The notes under the pieces: generated by a model
Told to the model about the DNA's origin: nothing
Seen by the model: only the letters and a program-made list of their open reading frames with translations
Database searches by the model: none
NCBI RefSeq assembly: GCF_027595985.1
Contig: NC_073303.1
Span: 188,187,095 to 188,251,094, forward strand
DNA length: 64,000 bases
From: Sorex araneus
Taxonomy: Eukaryota; Chordata; Mammalia; Eulipotyphla; Soricidae
Reading direction: 5' to 3'
Part shown: positions 11,482-22,760 of the stretch, piece after piece
Numbering within the stretch: the first letter of the stretch is position 1
Layout: each line of letters begins with the position of its first letter
Made by a program: the position numbers and the translations under genes

Positions 11482-13072
11482 GTATACTGTTCAGCATTTA
11501 TCATATAACAGAAAATTATTTTACAAGTATTGGGGATATTGGATAAAGGTAAATTTTCAAAGCAAATAACATATTTGAATAATAGTCCCTTTCCTAACAT
11601 GGCAACAAGGCAAATGAAATGTGCGTATGCCTTACCTTATTGACAATATAATTTCTTTCAAAATGCATTATTTTTTTCTTAATTTTTTCTTAATTATACT
11701 AGTCTAATATATTGATAAAATACCATTCTTACTTGACATGTCAAAAGCATGTGATATATATTTTCTATCAAATTATAGCATCTCACCAATTCAACTTACA
11801 AAAATTCATCTAAGAATATATAATCTAACTTAGATCAAAAGAATCTCATTCATAATTCTAATCTTTTTCTCTTGGGAGCAGTGGACTTCATTGGCAATGC
11901 TGGTATGACCAGTGTCTTACATAGCAGCAATCAGAGTTTTATATAGGTCTAAGAGTCAAATTGGGAGCCTTACTCATGTCAAATTTGTGCTCTAGCATTT
12001 GGAGTTATTTCCTCAGCACCTAGTACTAAGTATTCCTCACATATGACCGAGATTTATTGCATCATCTTTGTAATCTCTTATCTTTATCATCTATGAAGAT
12101 AACAATAAATATAGAGATTTATTAATGTTTAAACCAATGCATTTTGAGCACAATTATGTGGATAATATAATGATGTGCTAGTTGACATAACTGTTACTTC
12201 AAAGGAAATACAAGTTCACATAGCTCAATGCATGATATTTCACAAAAACTTTAGATAGAGTCAGTCTTCGGAGATTTGTCCTGTTCGAATATTAAAGTAC
12301 ACTCCACTATGTACAACTAAAGCAAATGTACTCCAAATTAAGTGAATTTGTCTTGGAAGAATTCAATTTAGTGCAGTTGTTTTAATTACACTTTAATCAC
12401 ATTTTTTCCCTAAGCTTAAAGTTTATTGTCTTTGACATTTGGAGGCTTATCTATATTTTTTTTCTAGGCACTGTTTATTTTAAAAATGTTTTCAATGCTC
12501 TAGACATTTCTTTTAGGGAAATTAATAATTTTTCTATGTCCAATGAGAAGATTTAAAAGACTGTGAGTTAAAGGAGTAGTCTCTTGAAAAAAAAAACTGG
12601 ATTTTGAAAGATGGGTTGAGAATTTGAAGGGGATTTCAAAAAGCAATAAATCTCTGGATACCATTAAAAGAGACATACTGTGGCACTCCAAGTTCTGGAA
12701 TCAGTAGGACTAATTTAAATTCTAGAACCAATATACATTCTGGCACCATATGAACCAGAGCAATAGTACAATAGACAGAGTTCTCCCCAAACAAAACAAA
12801 ACACCGAACAAACAAACAAAAGTAATATTATAACATTTTATGAGAGAATGGCCAAGTGTAGCAAATCAGAATTTGTCAAACAATAAAGACTATTTTCAAT
12901 AGTGTGTTGATATATTTAACAAAGGGTATCTACTACCAAATAATAAATCTCTAACAAGGCTAATACTGCTCTGAACAGATAAATCTGTATGATTTTCACA
13001 CCCAGATTATCATGCTACTTAGCAGATTGTATATGTCCGTGTTTGAACCATACTCCATGTATTTCAATTTTG
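11482..13072. other. Unannotated; two doubtful SINE scraps
   Basis: 11950-12020 resembles the inverted head of an old tRNA SINE, and 12748-12822 looks like a SINE head running straight into a CAAAA tail. Both are too diverged to call. The rest is AT-rich and unrecognised. Confidence 0.4.
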
Positions 13073-13240
13073 TTTTTTTTTTCTTTTGATGCCACACCCA
13101 TCTGTGCTCAAGGTTTACTCTTGAGTCTGTACTCAGGGTTCATTTCTGGCAAGCTCAAGGAATGCTTGAGTGTCTGATGCTTGAGAATTTAAATTGGTGT
13201 CAGCCATGTGTAATGCGATTGCTTAAACTCGAGACCATTT
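13073..13240 (-). repeat. Degenerate A-tailed SINE
   Basis: The inverted body 'gccacacccatctgtgctcaaggtttactctt' and the 'ggtgtcagccatgtgtaatgcgattgc' block lie in the expected order, with a T run at the left. Old copy. Confidence 0.65.
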
Positions 13241-14085
13241 CTGAAACTTATCTCTTTTCTTCCCAAATAAATTTTGTACTAAGTCGGCCCATTTGTTTTA
13301 AAGAAGTGCCCAAATAACATATATAGTAATGCCTTCTTATACATATATTCTGTTACTGTATTTAGAATATCTTCCTCTGACACTTCTCAGGAAACTGTAG
13401 CTATTCTTAGGGAAGTTTTATTTCTAGTTGTCTAAGCTAACTATCTAAAGCAATATCCTTGGATAATGCTGAATTATGGAAAAAGAAACAAGCAGTCAGT
13501 CAAATTTCCTCCAATCCGTTCTCTGTGATACATATTTTTAAAGAATATAAAATAGAATATCTTGATTAAGAATTTATTCTCTGAGTCAAGCAAATCTCTT
13601 GAAGATTTATGAAAATAGCATTGCTACACTGTTCCTCTCATGAAAATGAATGTAAGAGATCAAGTTCAAGAATTTTAAATAAGCATCATGTTAAATAATT
13701 TAGAGAAATGCTAACTGTAATATCTGATATATAATACATAAACATTTGCTGTGACATACAACTGGTGTTTTTAATCACTGCAAAAAAGCAGAGGTCAGTT
13801 ATTTATGCAACATGGTTATATGCTGAATCGAATATATTGAAAAAATAACTTAAGTGACAGAAAGTCAAAGAGTTCATGATATAAACATTTCAAAGAATTA
13901 GCAGAGAAATGGAAAAAGGGTAGAAAAAGGTCACCATCTAAGAAGTAAAAAATATCATTCAGTTTCACATCAAAGTTTTCTAAATTGAGTATCTAAGCAG
14001 TAAGTACAGCAAGTAAGTAAGTAAGTACAGCAGTAGTCTTGGAAATATTTTACTCTGTCTGGTTTAGTACTTAAAAAAGAAGACC
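13241..14085. other. Unannotated AT-rich sequence
   Basis: It contains a short AAGT microsatellite near 14008-14026. Nothing else was recognised. Confidence 0.5.
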
Positions 14086-14265
14086 AAATGGACTGGAAAG
14101 AGAGTGTACTGACCAGGTTCCTTATGTCACATGAGGTTGACTCAGGTTCATTTTTGGCACCCTAAATTATTCCCTGAGCACTGCCAGGAGGGATTCCCTA
14201 GTGCAGAACCAGGAGTAAGTGTTTAGCACCACCAGGTTTGGCCCCCAAATAAACAAAGAGTAAAA
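14086..14265 (+). repeat. Degenerate A-tailed SINE
   Basis: A diverged head at 'ggactggaaagagagtg' is followed by the body 'ccctgagcactgccaggaggga' and 'agaaccaggagtaagtg', then 'cccccaaataaacaaa' as the remains of the tail. Confidence 0.75.
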
Positions 14266-16345
14266 TATATATCATGGACAGTACAGGTAGTTTGGTGAGA
14301 TGTATTTATCTTTCTATTAAGAGAGAATTAGGAAACATCCACACAGGTGGCCTAGTATATGTGTTTATATTTAATTCCAGTAATTTAGGAAAATAAAAGA
14401 ATGTAATGATAGCAAAGACAACAATAAAAAATACATTGTTTCCTGACAATGTTACTTATTAGACTATTTTCATGTACACAGAAAAATGTTCAAAAGGAGA
14501 ACACACATTCTGTGAGTTGCATGAGTAATTTGTCTGTATGGCTTTCACAGAAGTAATCTTAATGAAATCAACAAGCCAATAATATCTTGGTGTGGTTTAT
14601 TTTCTCATTTCTTTTACATTCCCCTCTATTCTATGGGTTCAGAGAAATGGTGCACAGGCAAAAAGTGCTTTACCTGAATAATAGTTGCGGATCATGTAAA
14701 TAATATTTTGTATTAATATTGCATCATTATGTTAATTTACCAACAATCCCAGGTTAACCTTACTTCATGATACAAAATGCCAAAACAGTGAATACTAATT
14801 ATATAGATATAAGCAAAATCACCATTTTAAGAGTAAAAATGATAGCATTATAAATATGTTGATGAACAAAATAAAATCAAAATAAATATGTAGACATTGG
14901 TCCCTGGCCAGGAAGAATAATTTCCATAGTGTGGAATAACCAGGATTAATGCTGATCAATATAGAAAGACATAGTATACAATGTATATAATGCCAATTTA
15001 AACAGGCTTCTTAAACAGCTAAGGATTTTCATTCAAGTTTAATGAATGCTACATCCTAAGGTCAATATTTTGTCTCATGGCAAAAAAGATTGATCCTACG
15101 AGCGAGGACAAGTGGAAAAAATTTTCTTCCACAGCAGGGTTTAAACAAAACCTATAAGCTATTTACAGAACCATCTAGTACTATACTTAACATACAAAAT
15201 AAATAAACACTTCCTAAAAGAAATCCAAATTTAAACCTACTGAAGCATACAGTACAGAATAGCTAGTACATAATAAAATCTGAAAAAACATTAAAAATAA
15301 TGAAAGAAGTAGTACATGATAAGTTCTCTTGCCACATCATATTAATTAATAATCAATAAAAATGAATTAAACCCTTCATAACCGTGTGCTATATAGTGAT
15401 TCAATAATAAAAACAATAAAAATAAATCCATTAGAACAAAAGTCAATGCAAAAGCCAAAGATGCAAAATAAATTTTGGACCAAGAATAAAGTAGCTGAGA
15501 TATTTGCTGATGAAAGTTCAAGAAATTATATGCATAGAATCATAATAACTAGTTAAGTGAGTACCTCAGGGGGAAAAAGGCACAATATAAAGAAATTGTA
15601 TTACAGAAACAAAAATGCAATAACTTAAATATAAAGCATTATTATATAGCTATTGTATTATATAATATAGCTGTCATGATACGATGCAAGTACCCTAGCC
15701 TCTCCACTGTTTCTTATTCACTGCTGTGTTTCTCAGGCCCATAGACAAAAACTTGATGCTAGTTTTCTTAAAAACTTTTATTTTTCAGGGAGCAGTAGGG
15801 GTTTAACTAAGAATGTAACTATCAAAGTGATTCATCATGATCAAATTTTAAAACATTTTATGTCTAGGAAATTATCTGGTTTCCATAATGCATAAAATAG
15901 TTTGGTATGTAGAATATACTTAGTCTGGTATGTAGAATATGCTTAATATCTTGGAAAGTCAATATAAACAAAATTTAATGATTGTGAAAGGAAGAATGTC
16001 TCATCTCCAGTGTCAGAAAGACCAAATTATTAAATGAATAAGTGGGAGCTCTTTTAAAAAAATTAAAATTATACTGGGGACTATCTTTCCCTCTGCATGC
16101 ACTCACATGTTTGGTGTGTTTTACGTGACAATGGGTATGTCTGTATGTTTGTAAAATGAGGGGCAGTGGCTGTATAAAATTATTGTATTCGGCCAAGAAA
16201 GAACAAATGCTGAGAAGAAAGGTTGCTTTCAGTGTTATGATGTAAAAAAAGAAAAAAATTGTGGAAACAATGTTATTGCAAATGCTTAGATACATTTTGT
16301 TTTCCTTTTCATTCATCATTTCAATTGCTATCTATTCACCTCATT

Positions 16346-16347
<2 letters not shown>
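14266..16347. other. Unannotated AT-rich sequence
   Basis: Strongly AT-rich with no recognised repeat or gene. The minus-strand frame 15975-16319 shows no family features. Confidence 0.5.

Positions 16348-16381
<34 letters not shown>
16348..16381. repeat. (CA)n microsatellite
   Basis: An uninterrupted CA dinucleotide run of about 17 units. It is likely polymorphic between individuals. Confidence 0.97.
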
Positions 16382-16382
<1 letters not shown>

Positions 16383-16959
16383 TCTCCCCCCTTCCATTTT
16401 ATCACATGCAATGCAAGCCAGCATAGGGTATTGGGAATAACCATGTGAATGAAAGTGATATTTAGATTTGGAGCAAGTAAGATGCAATTCACTACATTTG
16501 ATTTAGAAGCAGGGGTTAGTTAGGGTGACAGAGGATAGAAAATTAATTGAAATTCAATATGATAAATTAGACATGACTTTTGCATTTTCTGTTTAGTCAG
16601 TAATGAAATTAGTTGCTCTTTGACAGAAGAAGAAAAATTTCATGAAGCAAAACATTTATGTTTTTGCCCAAACACCACTAAACACAATACAGGAGAGAAG
16701 TTGCCCTTTATCCATGACGTGGAAAATGCCACTGGCATAATAATACATACTTAATAATTCTTGCATAAACTTACTTATATGGAATTCATATTTTGAGTTA
16801 TCTTCTCCGCTTTATAACTAACATTGACTTAAAATTTTATAATTATACAAATGAACACTTACCCTTATATGAGGCAACTTTCATTGCTTTACTGATTTTG
16901 AAAGACCAGAACAAAATTCCTACAGTCTTCCCTTTTTCACTTTTAATAATCAGCAAAAT
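16382..16959. other. Unannotated; may include eroded L1
   Basis: The right part may be a continuation of the antisense L1 ORF2 that starts clearly near 16960, but the similarity is too weak to assert. Confidence 0.35.
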
Positions 16960-17340
16960 CATGCTGATCTGTCAGTTCTACCTGATGCATATTTTTTTTT
17001 ATTTTTATAGTGACTTTATTGAATCTGTACAATTGTTTGGTCAAGATTACAAATTTGGCAATATTAATGCTTCTCATCTATGAACCAGTGATGTGCTTCC
17101 ATTTTCACATGTCTTCCTTTGTTTATTTTATTAGTGATTGAAATTTTCTTTATATAAATCATTCACCTTTTGTATAAAGCTGATTTTCAGTTTTTTATTT
17201 CTTAAGACACAATTTTGAATGGGATTTAATTTTTTTCTCCTGTCCCTATTATTATTTGCACATAAAAATCCATTGATTTCTGTATGTTCATTGTGAATCC
17301 TGACACTTCACTGTACATGATTATTTTGTCTAGAATCTTC
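16960..17340 (-). repeat. L1 ORF2 fragment (antisense)
   Basis: On the plus strand the text follows the complement of L1 ORF2 (between endonuclease and reverse transcriptase). Landmarks are 'tgtcttcctttgtttatttta', 'attttgaatgggatttaattt' and 'cattgatttctgtatgttcattgtgaatcctg'. It is diverged with many indels and no frame survives. It ends abruptly where the next L1-type element begins at about 17341. Confidence 0.7.
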
Positions 17341-17770
17341 TTTTTTTTAATAAATTTATTTATTTTTAATTAATGAATCACCATGAGGGTACAGTTACGG
17401 ATTTATACACATCTGTGCTTATGCTTCCCCCATACAAAGTTCGGGAACCCATCCCTTCACCAGTGCCCATACTCCACCACCAGTAAACCCAGCATCCCTC
17501 CCATCATCCCCAATCCTATCTCCCCCCACCCCACCCTGTCACTGTGGCAGGGCATTCCCTTCTGTTCTCTCCCTCTAATTAGCTATTGTGGTTTGCAATA
17601 AAGGTGTTGAGTGGCCACTGTGCTCAGTCTCTAGCCCTCATTCAGCCCGCAACTCCCTTCTCCCACATGGCCTTCGACTACATTATAGTTGGTGATCCCT
17701 TCTCTGAGTTGCCCTTTCCCCAGAATGTGATGCATATTATTTTTAAACTGCTAGTGTGGGCTCAATAAGG
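17341..17770 (-). repeat. L1-type 3' end, older subfamily
   Basis: The T-rich start and 'attaatgaatcaccatgagggtacagtta' give the inverted family terminus, followed by 'cccttcaccagtgcccatactccaccacc'. The interior ('ctgtcactgtggcagggcattcccttctgttct', 'aggtgttgagtggccactgtgctcagtctct') differs from the younger copies at 30, 44 and 50 kb. Different L1 subfamilies therefore appear to share the last ~100 bases. It sits against old L1 ORF2 sequence. Confidence 0.65.
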
Positions 17771-18639
17771 TCACAGTTTTCCCTCCTGTTATATGAGGAA
17801 TTTGAATATAAGAAGTAAGCAAAGTGTGGGGGAGGAATAATTATGCACACTATAAATAAATATATATGTGCTGTGGTAATATATTTGTTTTATTTATACT
17901 AGGAACCTAAGTCCCATTACCTAACTAATGAGGCAAAATATATGAATGAGCTTATATTTACTATAATATCTCTGAGAAAAAATGAAGTGATAATTTTTGA
18001 AGAGTGACTAAATAAAGGACAATTTTACAACTGGGTGGTTATATAAAGAAGGTTTCAGTGAGAATAATATGATTCTAATATTCCTAAATTGTTTGAGTCA
18101 GTCAACATAGGATACAAAAAAACCCCTGGTAGATAGAAAATAATATATTTTCAGGACTGCAACCATTTCATTAGTAGAAAGACAAGGATAGTTCTAGTGG
18201 TTAGAATCAATAAAACAATTGAGAAAGATGAAAGAGCTGTTATGCAGAAAAATAATTGGAAGATAATTAAGCCGCAGTACATGAGAACTTGTAGATTGTG
18301 ATGGTTGTCGGATGTTTGGTCCTCCAGATGATTTCTCTGACCTCTTTTGCCTATTTTGAGAATCTACAAATTTGAACTGTGTGAAAGCCATGAGAGATAG
18401 CTTGGTTTTATTGTCCTTTGAACTTGATTACTGGTGACGGTAGAAAGAGTTTTGAGGACAAGAGGAAGAGTGCTATTAGTTGCCCTTGATTCCAGCCACT
18501 TTTCTGTACAGCTACCCCAAGGAATCGTCACTCCTCTACAAATATCTTAGAATTTCTCAGACAGTCCTGACAACACTCTTTCTAATTCCTGTAACTGACC
18601 CAACCCTTATGTCCAGGCTTGAAGTCTCCTTGCTTCATT
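17771..18639. other. Unannotated sequence
   Basis: Nothing recognised on either strand. Confidence 0.5.
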
Positions 18640-18925
18640 TTTTTAAATTTTATTGAATCACCCTGAGAGAGAGTTGCAAAGCTTTCATGATTGAATTTCA
18701 GTCACACAATGATCCAACACCCATCCCTTCACCAGTGCTTTCCCTACCTCTACAGAAGACACTTTCTTTCTCTCTTTCTCTCTCTTCTCCCTCTCTCTCT
18801 TTCTCTCTCTTCTCCCTCTCTCTCTTTCTCTCTCTCTATCTCTCTCTTTCTCTCTCTCCTCCCTCTTTCTCTCTTCCTCTCTCTTCCCCTCTCTCTCTCC
18901 TTAATTATTGGGCATTATGGTTTGT
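18640..18925 (-). repeat. L1-type 3' end with (CT)n tract
   Basis: The inverted terminus 'attttattgaatcaccctgagagag ... cccatcccttcaccagtgc' is followed by about 130 bases of TCTC/CCCT repeats (18766-18900). On the element's own strand this is a purine-rich tract just upstream of the 3' end, the same arrangement as at 9488-9830. Confidence 0.75.
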
Positions 18926-19281
18926 GATACTGATACTGAGAGCCCATCGTGTTTGGTCCTTAGTCTATTTTCAGCACATGTCTCCCATTCCGAGCGATCA
19001 CTCCAACCATCATTGACTTAGAAGAATTCTCCTTGTATCTTTCATACCTGAAGCACTATAATTGCCATATAATTAACTAAACTCTTCAATAATTCTATTA
19101 TTAGATTAGCTTTCAATGATCCACTTTGAACCGGTTTCTCTCTTAGAGAACCTATCTGGTACAAAAATCAGTGGATATATCTCATTCTAATAATAGATTA
19201 ATAAAATTAACCTTATTAGCAAAAAGCTTCATGTGATTATTTGCAATAAGGAAACTTGAATAAAGCACTTTGGGTTTCAAT
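18926..19281. other. Unannotated sequence
   Basis: The first ~90 bases may still belong to the neighbouring L1-type element. The rest was not recognised. Confidence 0.4.
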
Positions 19282-19544
19282 GTGGAAAGCATTGGGCTGG
19301 AGCGATAGCACAGCAGTAAGGTGTTTGCCTTACACACAGCTGACCCAGGTTTGATTCCTCCATCCCTCTCAGAGAGCCCGGCAAGCTACTGAGAGTATCT
19401 CGCCCGCACGGCAGAGCCTGGCAAGCTACCCGTGGCGTAGTGGATATGCCAAAAACAGTAACAAGTCTCACAATGGAGATATTATTGGTGCCCGCTCGAG
19501 CAAATCGATGAGCAACAGGATGACAGTGACAGTGGAAGGCATTG
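19282..19544 (+). repeat. RTE-tailed SINE with target-site duplication
   Basis: The element at 19294-19531 has A box TAGCACAGCAGT and B box GGTTTGATTCC, the complete body and the RTE-like tail from 19472. The duplication TGGAAAGCATTG / TGGAAGGCATTG (19282-19293 and 19533-19544) has one mismatch. The final ~59 bases (19472-19530) are the best match in the window to the RTE 3' end at 58921-58979. Confidence 0.92.
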
Positions 19545-19726
19545 ATTGACATGAGCCCAGATCTTACTTGTTCTTCTGGCCAGTTCAAAGCAATAGTCAG
19601 ATCATTATCACTGATCTGTGGCATTACAAACATGTAGTTTTAAACACTTGTTTTCAAATAAGTGTCCTCTCCACATGTCTTCCAATATCCTGGCTCAAAA
19701 ACAGTAGAGACATACTAGGTGACCTG

Positions 19727-20172
19727 TTCTCCTTGGCACAACCCCTTGACTGATAGAGGTCGGTGGTCCTGTAGGGAGGACCCTAGGTCCTGACTTTTCT
19801 GGGAACAGGACTGTTGCCAGGCAAGCCTGACGTTCCCTAATAATACATAGATTAATTGGCCTTGATTGCTAGTGGCCAATGGGTTCAGCATTACTTCCAC
19901 CTTCCCTCTGCTTAGAGCATCATGGGCTGTGTTCCAGCAACTTCCTCCTAGACATAGGAAACTCCTGCTGTCCTTTATCAGCTGCTCTTTAGTGCACGTG
20001 GGCACATTCCCTCAGCCTCTATTTAACCCTTGTCTTTCCTAATAAACTTTAGCATAGGCCTACGAGTCTATGGCCCCGGTGGGTGGTTTGCGTCAGCCAT
20101 GCTGTGCATGCAAGTCTTGAGCACTCTTTGTCCTTGATTGGAGGAACAATCCTCCTTCTCCCAGGGTCTGGG
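19727..20172 (+). repeat. Probable solo LTR of an endogenous retrovirus
   Basis: The block has promoter and polyadenylation signals in LTR order: CCAAT at 19876-19880, TATTTAA at 20020-20026 and AATAAA at 20041-20046, then a GC-richer U5-like stretch with 'tatggccccggtgggtgg'. No internal retroviral sequence, primer-binding site or second LTR is visible, so it would be a solo LTR. The ends are estimated and no target-site duplication was found. I cannot name the family. Confidence 0.5.
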
Positions 20173-21189
20173 TAATTACCAGATAACTATAGTGTACTAT
20201 GATACTATGATTTTGAAAGCAAGTTATAGTTTTAAGAAAATCGCCACCTCTACACAAAAAATCTGAAGATGATGCACAAAAAAATCCTTGTAGAAATGTT
20301 TTTACTCATATAATCATGGTATAGAGCAAAGATTTGTTTTTATTATCTGAAATACAAGCTTGGTAAAAATGGACAAATAAACTCCTTGAACATATTACAT
20401 CTAAAGCGTTGCTTGCTGCAAAACAATGTTTAGTAAACATTTGTTTTCTTCTTTTTAGAGAAAATAAAAATTGAATTTTGAAATACATGTGACCTAAGCT
20501 AATTTAAAAAAAAAATCTACAGTTCCCCTTGAGACACTTCAGAGCATCTAGTTTCTCTTATCATAGATGTAGATAGGAAGACTCAAGATTAGTTTCAGTT
20601 TGTGCAAACAAACATAGATTAAAAGGTTTGAGCCATTCTTCAAAACTCATGGAATTCTTCTTTCATACAACATCTAAAGTAATCCATTGTGTTTACAAGA
20701 CAAGAGAAGCACATTATAAACAATAATCTGCTGAAGTAAATAAAATTAGACACTTATTAATTTGTTTCTCTAGAGATTGGGAATCAAAGTTCCAGTCTTC
20801 TTTTAAGATAAATTTTGTAGTTATGTATTTTATTTTTGTGTGTTAATGTATGATAAATGCAGCTTTGGTGATTCTGTTTAAAAATTATTTCTAAAGAATA
20901 GGAATATGACCATCATTAATTACCTAAAAATAGAATGGGAACAGAAATATCATTATTTTTTCTAAATAATGGGACCAGGGACATCAGAGCTCTGTCTATG
21001 TGTTCCTTATATATTTAATAGATTAAGGTCTAACGTTATGATCTTTATGTAAACAATAATATCGAAGAGCAGACATTTAAAATAATTTCATTTACAACTG
21101 GTTCAACATAAATCAGATACCTAGGTCTCAACAAAGGATGACTGACTCACTTACTGAAAGAATTTTTTTTATTGAAAACTGTAAATCAC
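20173..21189. other. Unannotated AT-rich sequence
   Basis: Nothing recognised. Some A/T homopolymer runs. Confidence 0.5.
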
Positions 21190-21443
21190 TTTGAAAAGAC
21201 TGTCATCCCATTGCTCATTGATTTGTTCGAGCTGGCACCAGTAACGTCTCTCATTGAGAGACTTATTGTTACTGTTTTTGAAATATCCAATATGCTTGGG
21301 TAGCTTGCCAGGCTCTTCCGTGCAGGCTCCATACTCTTGGTAGCTTGCGGGCTCTCTGAGAGGGGTGGAGGAATCGAACTCGGGTTGGCCATGTGAAAGG
21401 CGAACACCCAACCGCTGTGCTATCACTCCAGCCTATTTGAAAA
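21190..21443 (-). repeat. RTE-tailed SINE with target-site duplication
   Basis: The minus-strand copy at 21198-21435 has a complete head and body, flanked by TTTGAAAA at 21190-21197 and 21436-21443. It has lost the tail repeats and ends close to the stop-codon position of the RTE-like tail. Confidence 0.88.
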
Positions 21444-21480
21444 TAATAAGGGAAGATAAATAAAAGAAAACTATTCCATA

Positions 21481-21775
21481 TATGGGTTGTTGTTGGCTGG
21501 AGTGATAACATGGGCTGGAGCAATAGCACAGTGGGTAGGGTGTTTGCCTTGCATGCAGTCGACCCGGGTTCTATTCCTCCGTCCCTCTCGGAGAGCCTAG
21601 CAGGCTACCGAGAGTATCCCGCCCGCAAGGCAGAACCTGGCAAGCTACCTGTGGCGTATTTGATATGCCAAAAACAGTAACAACAAGTCTCATAATGGAG
21701 ACATTACTAGTGTCAACTAGAGCAAATCGATGAGCAACGGGATGACAGTGATACAGATATGTATGGATTGTTGTT
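21481..21775 (+). repeat. RTE-tailed SINE with duplicated 5' head
   Basis: The insertion at 21495-21761 is bounded by TATGG(G/A)TTGTTGTT (21481-21494 and 21762-21775). Inside the left duplication the first 17 bases (GGCTGGAGTGATAACAT) are a second, partial copy of the SINE 5' end, followed at 21512 by the normal head. Body and RTE-like tail are complete. Confidence 0.9.
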
Positions 21776-21899
21776 ACAGTGATCTTCCCATTCCAACACT
21801 ATAAGCCTTAAATTAAATACCTGTAACATTTTTCATGGCAGAATCAGGGACATAATACAAATAGTATTAAAGTATTGTATGATGCTCCTAAAGACTATG

Positions 21900-22332
21900 A
21901 TCCGAGAGGTCTTCTAACCCATTTTGGCACCCAGAGCGGCTTCTTACAGAAATGCATCTAGACTGTGACCTGAACTAAAATATCAGAAATCCAAAGCCGT
22001 GCAGCCACAACAGCGGTCATAGAGTCTTCATTCGCAGCAATGGAAAACAAATTATTTAATGATGCCTTTTCAGCAGGCCTGATTGTTGGGGAAAATTTCC
22101 ACATAATAGTGAGTTCTCTATTGAAATATTGAATGTATTCAAAGTATAGAGAGAATAAAGTGAAGATCATTGGTTACTCAGGTGGAGGAGGTGGAAGAGG
22201 GGTATATTGGGGTTCTTGGTGGTGGAACTTGCACTGGTGAAGGGATGGGGTTTTAATCATTACATGACTGACACTTAAACCTGAAAGCTTTGTGTTTTTT
22301 TTTTTTCATGGTGATTCAATACAATAAAAAAA
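21900..22332 (+). repeat. L1-type 3' family copy
   Basis: The interior matches the copies at 49.8-50.5 kb and, inverted, 43.6-44.6 kb: 'cagaaatgcatctagactgtgacctgaac', 'gcagcaatggaaaacaaatta', 'gttgaaatattgaatgta'-type blocks. The 3' end 'cttgcactggtgaagggatggg ... ggtgattcaata' is present. A T run interrupts the end near 22296-22307. Inserted next to, and in the same orientation as, older L1 ORF2 sequence. Confidence 0.75.
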
Positions 22333-22344
22333 AATGTATAACAT

Positions 22345-22760
22345 TAAAATTCCACAATAGCCAAGGAAGCTCTGGACAATTATTAAATTAATTACATTTC
22401 TTTACTTTAAACTGCATTAGAAACCAATAGAATTAAAACAGTGTGGTGCTGATGTAAAAGCAGACTAGCTGACCAATGGAAAATAAAGGAATCAAAATTA
22501 TCCACCCTAGATATTTAACTATTTAATTGAACACAAAGGAACTAAGAGAATAAAGTAGGTGAAACAAATTATATCCAAAAATCACTAATGGGAAAATTGT
22601 TGATAGCAGGCGCAACAACGAACCTGAGCCAGCATTTTGCACCTTACACAAATGTTTATTTCAAATGAATTAAAGACCTTGATGGTAAACCTGAACCCAC
22701 AAAATCTTGCAGCTTTTAATTCTAGGTTAGAATTTATAGCCATCCTCAACTACAAATGGA
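22345..22760 (+). repeat. L1 ORF2 fragment (sense)
   Basis: Text follows the region of L1 ORF2 downstream of the reverse-transcriptase core: 'cagtgtggtgctgatgtaaaagcaga', 'gaccaatggaaaataaaggaat', 'gaattaaagaccttgatggtaaacctga'. Heavily diverged with frameshifts. Confidence 0.7.
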
